Of a DNA stretch of 23,166 bases, positions 18,600 through 23,166 are shown piece by piece. The stretch covers positions 385,927 through 409,092 of the forward strand of contig NW_003135352.1 of the NCBI RefSeq assembly GCF_000003605.2, written 5' to 3'. Made by a program: the position numbers and the translations under genes. This DNA comes from Saccoglossus kowalevskii (Eukaryota; Hemichordata; Enteropneusta; Harrimaniidae). Position 1 is the first letter of the stretch. Every line of letters begins with the position of its first letter. Below the pieces are notes generated by a model. That model did no database searches. It was not told the origin of the DNA and saw only the letters and a list, made by a program, of their open reading frames with translations.

Positions 18600-19250
18600 G
18601 TTGGATGCGAAGAAAAGTTGGAAAATTGTGTAATACAAAAGCAAATTGCTTTCAGAGTCAAAAGATTTGCATCAATCACTCTGTTGGAGGCTGAAAGACA
18701 CTTGGCTTGAAAGAGACCATCTCTCGGCGGTAATTCCTAGACAATGGAATCGTGGAAGAGCTATGGAAAAGCATGCCTGAGTCGTTGTGAAGTTGTATTG
18801 TCCCCTAACGGCCCAGTGAGACCCGCTGGAGAACGCTTAAGTGAAAAGTACCATCATGTTAATCAGATGCTCTCTCCGGAGATTCCCTTTCTTTATTCTT
18901 CATTAAACCCGATTTAAAACGTACGAGAGTGTGAATGAAATCAACGCAGCGCTAAGCATGTTCATCGTGTTGTAAAATGTCAGGTGACACTAAAAAAAAA
19001 GTAGCTATGCTTGTGAAAAACGACATGTGGGGGGATTTCATCTAATTACAGTGGACAGTAACCACTTGTCTGCCGTGGCATGCATAAACGTCTGACACCT
19101 TCGTGTTCATCATAAGAGGATTTCACATATTTCAACAATCCAAGGTGAGAAATAAATGCGAGGGTAGAATAAGACAGTTTTCGTTATCATCATTCACGGT
19201 TAGTTAATGCAAGCTGCAGCAGGACATTCCTGCCCTGGTACCACAATAAG
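18600..19250. promoter_or_regulatory. Candidate intronic enhancer 1 (CpG-retaining island)
   Basis: About 650 bp with a CpG density near 30 per kb, against about 9 per kb in flanking intron, and much more balanced composition. Motifs include the octamer ATTTGCAT (18665-18672), a TGTCAGGTGACA dyad around an E-box near 18979, and CTAATTAC near 19043. Two frames stay open across part of it, probably as a by-product of the less AT-rich sequence. A constrained, hypomethylated regulatory element is the simplest reading. Confidence 0.4.
18744..18917 (+). CDS. Possible small ORF (57 codons), unassigned
   Basis: ATG at 18744 sits in a strong start context (A at -3, G at +4), and the frame runs 57 codons to TAA at 18915-18917. 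It begins MESWKSYGKACLSRCEVVLS and shows no signal peptide, membrane segment or domain I know. An in-frame TAG two codons upstream fixes this ATG as the earliest start. It lies in the CpG-retaining island inside intron 1. It could be a chance frame in a conserved non-coding element; I favour that. Confidence 0.15.
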   Translation: MESWKSYGKACLSRCEVVLSPNGPVRPAGERLSEKYHHVNQMLSPEIPFLYSSLNPI

Positions 19251-19370
19251 TGCGTTATGTTAGTAATGTACATAAACATTTCAGAATTATCTTTTTTGTA
19301 ACGCCCCATTTAAATTAAAAAAAAACGCACAACAAAACAGCTTATCTTTTGGCTTTGACTTTGCTTCATC

Positions 19371-19384
19371 ATTTGCATATTAAT
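19371..19384 (+). promoter_or_regulatory. POU octamer with adjoining TAAT (ATTTGCATATTAAT)
   Basis: A perfect octamer, ATTTGCAT, runs directly into ATTAAT, resembling composite POU dimer or POU-homeodomain sites. It is the second exact octamer in this part of the intron (the other is at 18665). Confidence 0.35.
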
Positions 19385-19593
19385 GGTAATGAAGGTGTTG
19401 AATTTGAAAACATTAAGTGGCACCCAACTGGGCATTACACTTGGAATTAACTTTTAATGTGCTAGTAATATCAAGATTGCTTTTGTTGTTGTAATAAATG
19501 GTTGCCAAATTGATGTTAGGTTACATGCTCACACTATAGCGAGGTCTTTTGTTGGTTTATCGCATTCAAGATCTGTGAAAGCATTTTATTATG

Positions 19594-19715
19594 CAGTCAG
19601 TGAAATAGACGATCAGTTTGATGGCACAGGTGACGTCGATGTCAGTCAATAAAATAGATGATCAGTTTGATGATGCCGATGACCATGATGTCAGTCAATG
19701 AAATAGACGACATAA
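19594..19715. repeat. 49-bp tandem repeat, about 2.5 copies
   Basis: Segments containing GTCAATGAAATAGACGA-like cores recur at 49-bp spacing (cores starting at 19596, 19645 and 19694) with several substitutions. Copies one and two also share GATCAGTTTGATG. A TGACGTCG CRE-like string lies between copies. Old minisatellite. Confidence 0.6.
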
Positions 19716-20006
19716 CTGTAAAGACTGAGGGATGACATAAAATATAGGGAGGATGGGCAGCTGTTTAAACAGCGACAAAACAAACTTAGGGATGGGATTG
19801 TGAATCATCCACTTGTCTGGGTTATTGAATGAATGCATTGTTTGAGTATTGGATTAATGGACCCACCCCCTCCTGGCTGTCTTTTGTTACCAGTGTGTGT
19901 CAACCTTCAAAACAGATGAGTAGAATTGATAGACAGTTCAGTGTTAATTACATAAAAAAAAAAAAAAGACAATTACGATGATAATCGTGTGTGCTCATTC
20001 TAATGT

Positions 20007-20020
20007 GTTGCTGTGGTAAC
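20007..20020. promoter_or_regulatory. RFX X-box (GTTGCT-GT-GGTAAC)
   Basis: GTTGCTGTGGTAAC fits the X-box consensus with a 2-base spacer at every defined position and is close to canonical GTTGCCATGGTAAC sites. It is the second strict X-box of intron 1. Confidence 0.5.
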
Positions 20021-20279
20021 AGAGGACACCCAAAGCCCTGGAACGTCTTTAGTATACCGACACACATAATGCTTTCTCAGTCTGAAAAGTGAACAAAAAA
20101 AAAATGCCTTAAACCCTTTTCCAGCCCAAAGTAAGATTTTACTGTAAATGATTAAATTATGCCTATGTCATAGCAATGATTTAATAATACTCGGTTGATC
20201 TCACAAGGTGTAGCTATGTAGCCATGTACAAGAACCACAGGGACATGTTATGCATCGCTCATTTCTCAGACAACATTCT

Positions 20280-20870
20280 TCTTGTGTCTTCTTGAAGCGG
20301 CATAATTTTCCCGCTCAATTTTTGATGCATTATTTTGCAAAATTTTTAGGGTTTTTCAATAATTTCTTTCTTAATATTTGAGTAAATGAACATATTTTTT
20401 CATCAGCTACAGGTCTACATCAAAAGTGACAAAATTTGATTTTAATACTAAAAGCTGCTAAAGGCTTCACAAAAATGACTGAGAGGATGTTTTTAGAACA
20501 TGTGTAAAAAGAAAGACCTTTATTTCTATTTAAAAGCCACTTTTCTGATGCTTTTGTCTGTGTCTCCGTTGCCGAGGCAATGGTTGAATTCTGATGCGGA
20601 GTTAAACTATGTGGACAAGTGCTGAATGATTTGGCAGCATTAAAACGTGAATATACAGGAAAGTGAAAGAGAGAGTCGTGTAGGATAGAACAAGTGGCAA
20701 ATGACTCCAAAGTGATAGTGGTAAAGTGGCCATCTCATGTCTTGTAGGAAGACTTTACATAATCAAAGTCTTTGCCTTTTAAGGGTAAGTGAGTCAGTCG
20801 CGACTTATCAACGAAGGTGACTGTTAATAGATCTTAAACGCTCTGAGAATGATGAAGAGACACATGCATT
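20280..20870. promoter_or_regulatory. Candidate intronic enhancer 2 (CpG-retaining)
   Basis: Composition is more balanced and CpG denser (roughly 22 per kb) than flanking intron. Contains the X-box-like element at 20568-20581 and the 10-bp palindrome AGTCGCGACT (20796-20805). A 96-codon minus-strand frame across part of it shows no domain. Confidence 0.35.
20568..20581. promoter_or_regulatory. RFX X-box-like palindrome (GTTGCC-GA-GGCAAT)
   Basis: Matches the ideal RFX palindrome GTTGCC-NN-GGCAAC except for the final base (T for C). Lies inside candidate enhancer 2 and about 560 bp from the X-box at 20007. Confidence 0.45.
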
Positions 20871-21031
20871 ATTTGATGGCTTTCCGCAAGATATACTGAT
20901 AATGCATTAAAATTGGTTGCCCATGGTTGTTATAAATTATATTATAACCCACTTTTCCATTTAAACCATTTAATCACATAAAGGGAATTTCTCAATCATT
21001 GAAATTGAAGTTACTCAAAAGGTTAATCCTC

Positions 21032-21075
21032 ATTGGCTGATCTATAGGTGTAAACTAGCCAATCAGTGAACACCT
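21032..21075. promoter_or_regulatory. Inverted CCAAT boxes with inverted AGGTGT half-sites
   Basis: ATTGGCTGA (21032-21040) and AGCCAATCAG (21057-21066) are oppositely oriented, full-consensus NF-Y CCAAT boxes 27 bp apart. Interleaved are AGGTGTAA (21046-21053) and ACACCT (21070-21075), an inverted pair of T-box-like half-sites. Interleaved dyads like this suggest a composite element. Confidence 0.35.
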
Positions 21076-21419
21076 TAGTGTGGTTTTCCGGTGAAATATA
21101 TAATACATATGTTTGAAACAGATGGAAAATCAATACAAATGGTATCAGTTATTACAGTGTTAAACACGGGAAAAGACACAAAAATAATGTATGGTACATT
21201 TATGCGTTTATTTACGTGAAAAGTATACGTAAAACCAGCTTGAAAAGTAGATAATAATTTGTCAGATTTTAAATAAAAAATATTTAAAAAAAAACACACA
21301 TCAATTTGTCACAATCCATCACTCAGTATTACATGTGTACTATTTTTCAATGGTAAATATTGGAATTTTACTTAACAAAAAAATTGTGTAAATATGAATA
21401 ATGTCTGTTAAATTTGAGT

Positions 21420-22130
21420 GTGTATTGAAATGCGGTTCTCGTGAAAAACCACATTCATGATACTAATTATCCCTCACGCAGTGCCATCTGATGAAATATA
21501 CATCCATATGTCCACCGCCATTTATCAGGCGTATCCACTTTGCCTTCTGACTTCCTCAGACCGTATATCCTCGCTCCCCATCCTTTTCAGCTCATGTCTA
21601 TCCACCCGATTCATCTCTGCCACTTAACGTAACTTTACTACTGATAGTTGGTGCACCTGGCCATCGCCACGCAAGAGCAGCTGTCTCTGTTTTTCCTGTG
21701 CATCATCATAGCAAACATTTTTTTTTTATGCTTAGGTCTTTTCGAATTGTATCTCGTCATAGCGTCACTATAGAAGGTGTATTGACAAAACATGTCTGCC
21801 GTCAATAAGCGACAGCACTAAGTCACACGCATCAGATTAAAAAAAAATTGAAATTATTTTTTTGTTGTTCGAGAGCTATCACCAAGGGTATTAGCAGAGT
21901 AATATGAGCGGACAGATGTTTGTAGTGTTTGGTCTCTTTTTGTCCCTCACGACAGCACCATGATGAAAAGATGGTCAGGGTAGCGAGCACAAAGCCATCT
22001 TTGTTAGACAATAGATGCAAGCAGATGTCTTGTACCAGTCCGACAATAAACCCAGAGATTAAATGTGTAATCCATGTTTACTTATCTATCCGCTGGCATC
22101 TCGTTTATCCGTTGTCCTTATTTCTTCGTA
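21420..22130. promoter_or_regulatory. Candidate intronic enhancer 3 (CpG-retaining)
   Basis: About 700 bp with roughly 36 CpG per kb, the densest patch in the distal intron. Contains ACTAATTATCC (homeodomain), CACCTG and CAGCTG E-boxes near 21654 and 21679, and an inverted Sox-type pair at 21996-22017. No exon recognised; short frames here look incidental. Confidence 0.4.
21996..22017. promoter_or_regulatory. Inverted Sox-type pair (CTTTGTT / ACAATAG)
   Basis: CTTTGTT and ACAATAG face each other across two bases and are extended by CAT at the left and ATG at the right, giving a near-palindrome of 22 bp. Head-to-head Sox sites with short spacing are the arrangement used by SoxE dimers. Located in candidate enhancer 3. 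Confidence 0.35.
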
Positions 22131-22265
22131 AAATTTCCATCTTTTTTGTGTCAGTCATAATCTGCCCCCTGGTGACCCTTGTCCTCTTTTAGTGTACATG
22201 TTGTGAACACTCTGTGTGTATTTTCACACCAAATCAGAATTCTATTCTAATCTATTCTAATTTTC

Positions 22266-22335
22266 CTATTCTATTCTATTCTATTCTATTCTATTCTATT
22301 CTATTCTATTCTATTCTATTCTATTCTATTCTATT
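22266..22335. repeat. (CTATT)14 pentanucleotide microsatellite, ATTCT class
   Basis: Fourteen uninterrupted CTATT units, flanked by impure TCTAT-rich sequence from 22241 and to about 22343. CTATT is a cyclic form of ATTCT, the repeat expanded in human ATXN10 and known to unwind easily. Copy number is likely polymorphic. Confidence 0.95.
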
Positions 22336-22343
22336 TCATTCTA

Positions 22344-22749
22344 CTAACAGTTACAATTCACGCTGTAGTCTTACTGAGACAGGGCCATCTCAAGTAACAG
22401 ATTGACAGTTGGCAAACAAACAACAAATAAAACTGACATCTTCATTGATGACAAAAGCAGAAATTATGGTTGTATTTTGACCCTAAACGACCTCCAAAAT
22501 TCACTGGTAATGAATAATAATGCGTGTTTGTAAATAGAGATATCCCTGGGTCATCAGAGACAATGATTAACTATTACCGGGGGTAACGGTGTTTTTTTCA
22601 TGTGGTAATTGTAGGGTGTTGATGTGCTATACAATCTGTGTCTACTACTATCGGGGCTTAGTGGATGCTACCACTATAATAAAACTTGTATTATGCCGTA
22701 CGCGCTCTGAATACATATATTTTAGATTGGTTGAAAATTAGTAGTGCTT
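22344..22749 (+). other. Intron 1 stretch between the two satellites
   Basis: No gene, RNA or large repeat. An ATTGGTTG string (CCAAT type on the minus strand) lies near 22727, shortly before the minisatellite. Nothing else seen. Confidence 0.5.
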
Positions 22750-22770
22750 TTGTCAGCTGTGTGAATTATG

Positions 22771-23166
22771 ATTGGCTACTGCTGCTGTGTGAGGCATTGT
22801 GATTGGTTAATGCTGCTGTGTGAGACATTGTGTTTGGTTACTGCTGCTGTGTGAGACATTGTGATTGGTTACTGCTGCTATGTGAGACATTGTGATTGGT
22901 TACTGCTGCTGTGTGAGACATTGTGATTGGTTACTGCTGCTATGTGAGACATTGTGATTGATTACTGCTGCTGTGTGAGACATTGTGATTGGTTACTGCT
23001 GCTGTGTGAGACATTGTGATTGGTTACTGCTGCTGTGTGAGACATTGTGATTGGTTACTGCTGCTGTGTGAGACACTGATTGGTTACTGCTGCTGTGTGA
23101 GACATTGTGATTAGTTACTACTACAGTGTGAGACATTGTGATTTGTTAGTGCTGCAGTGTGAGACA
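22771..23166. repeat. 31-bp minisatellite, 12 full units plus a partial, open at the window end
   Basis: Units start at 22771, 22802, 22833, 22864, 22895, 22926, 22957, 22988, 23019, 23050, 23079, 23110 and 23141; the tenth is 29 bp because of a 2-bp loss, and the thirteenth is cut by the window edge. A diverged partial unit precedes them (about 22751-22770). The typical unit starts ATTGGTTACTGCTGCTG and ends GAGACATTGTG. Nine of thirteen units have ATTGG, giving the NF-Y consensus AACCAATCAC on the minus strand for most. Outer units are more diverged than central ones, as expected from unequal exchange. Confidence 0.95.

Noticed and set aside
18642-18780. Possible PRDM3/16 exon 2 after a CTTTCAG acceptor near 18656
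   Set aside because: Spliced in phase it gives about 40 residues and then a stop, with no similarity to the family's second exon; the pyrimidine tract is poor.
1-23166. tRNA, rRNA and conserved microRNA hairpins
   Set aside because: I looked by eye for tRNA B-box strings and for the mature sequences of several deeply conserved microRNAs (let-7, miR-1, 7, 8, 9, 10, 92, 100, 124, 133, 137 and others) and found none.

Overview
The window looks like bilaterian-animal nuclear DNA, AT-rich and almost entirely non-coding. I found no operons, ribosome binding sites, rRNA, tRNA, CRISPR array or long coding frame. Taxon cannot be fixed; the CpG pattern (below) suits an invertebrate with mosaic gene-body methylation, such as a mollusc, annelid, amphioxus or other non-vertebrate.

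The one gene I can support is a tiny first coding exon on the + strand at 14016-14052. It encodes MRSKGKARKLAK and stops one base into the next codon at a perfect GTAAGT donor. This is the N-terminus of the long (PR-domain) form of the PRDM3/PRDM16 zinc-finger transcription factors (vertebrate MECOM = MDS1-EVI1 and PRDM16; fly hamlet is the related gene). Length, sequence and phase-1 splice all match. The window is therefore about 14 kb of upstream DNA, the promoter and 5' leader, exon 1, and the first ~9.1 kb of a long intron 1; the rest of the gene lies beyond the right edge.

Layout: (1) 1-13.85 kb is CpG-rich upstream DNA without credible genes. It holds a small recurring hairpin motif, a compact CTCF/E-box/CArG module near 2.8-2.94 kb, ten CACGTG E-boxes, two palindromic CREs and two homeodomain-type palindromes. 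(2) 13.86-14.06 kb is promoter, 5' leader (YY1-like and NRF1-like sites, two upstream ORFs) and exon 1. (3) 14.06-15.54 kb is CpG-rich early intron. (4) At about 15.55-15.62 kb CpG density falls abruptly, at a (GT)n-G12 tract, and stays low. (5) Inside the CpG-poor intron are an RFX half-site cluster (15.78-15.96 kb), a ~232-bp candidate miniature inverted-repeat transposon (17.08-17.31 kb), three CpG-retaining islands that look like enhancers (18.6-19.25, 20.28-20.87, 21.42-22.13 kb), an ATTCT pentanucleotide array (22.27-22.34 kb) and a 31-bp minisatellite carrying CCAAT boxes, which runs off the end.

The coherent reading is regulatory: the control region of a developmental transcription factor. 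Transcription-factor sites are motif matches by eye and are individually weak; the exon, the repeats and the CpG step are the firmest observations.
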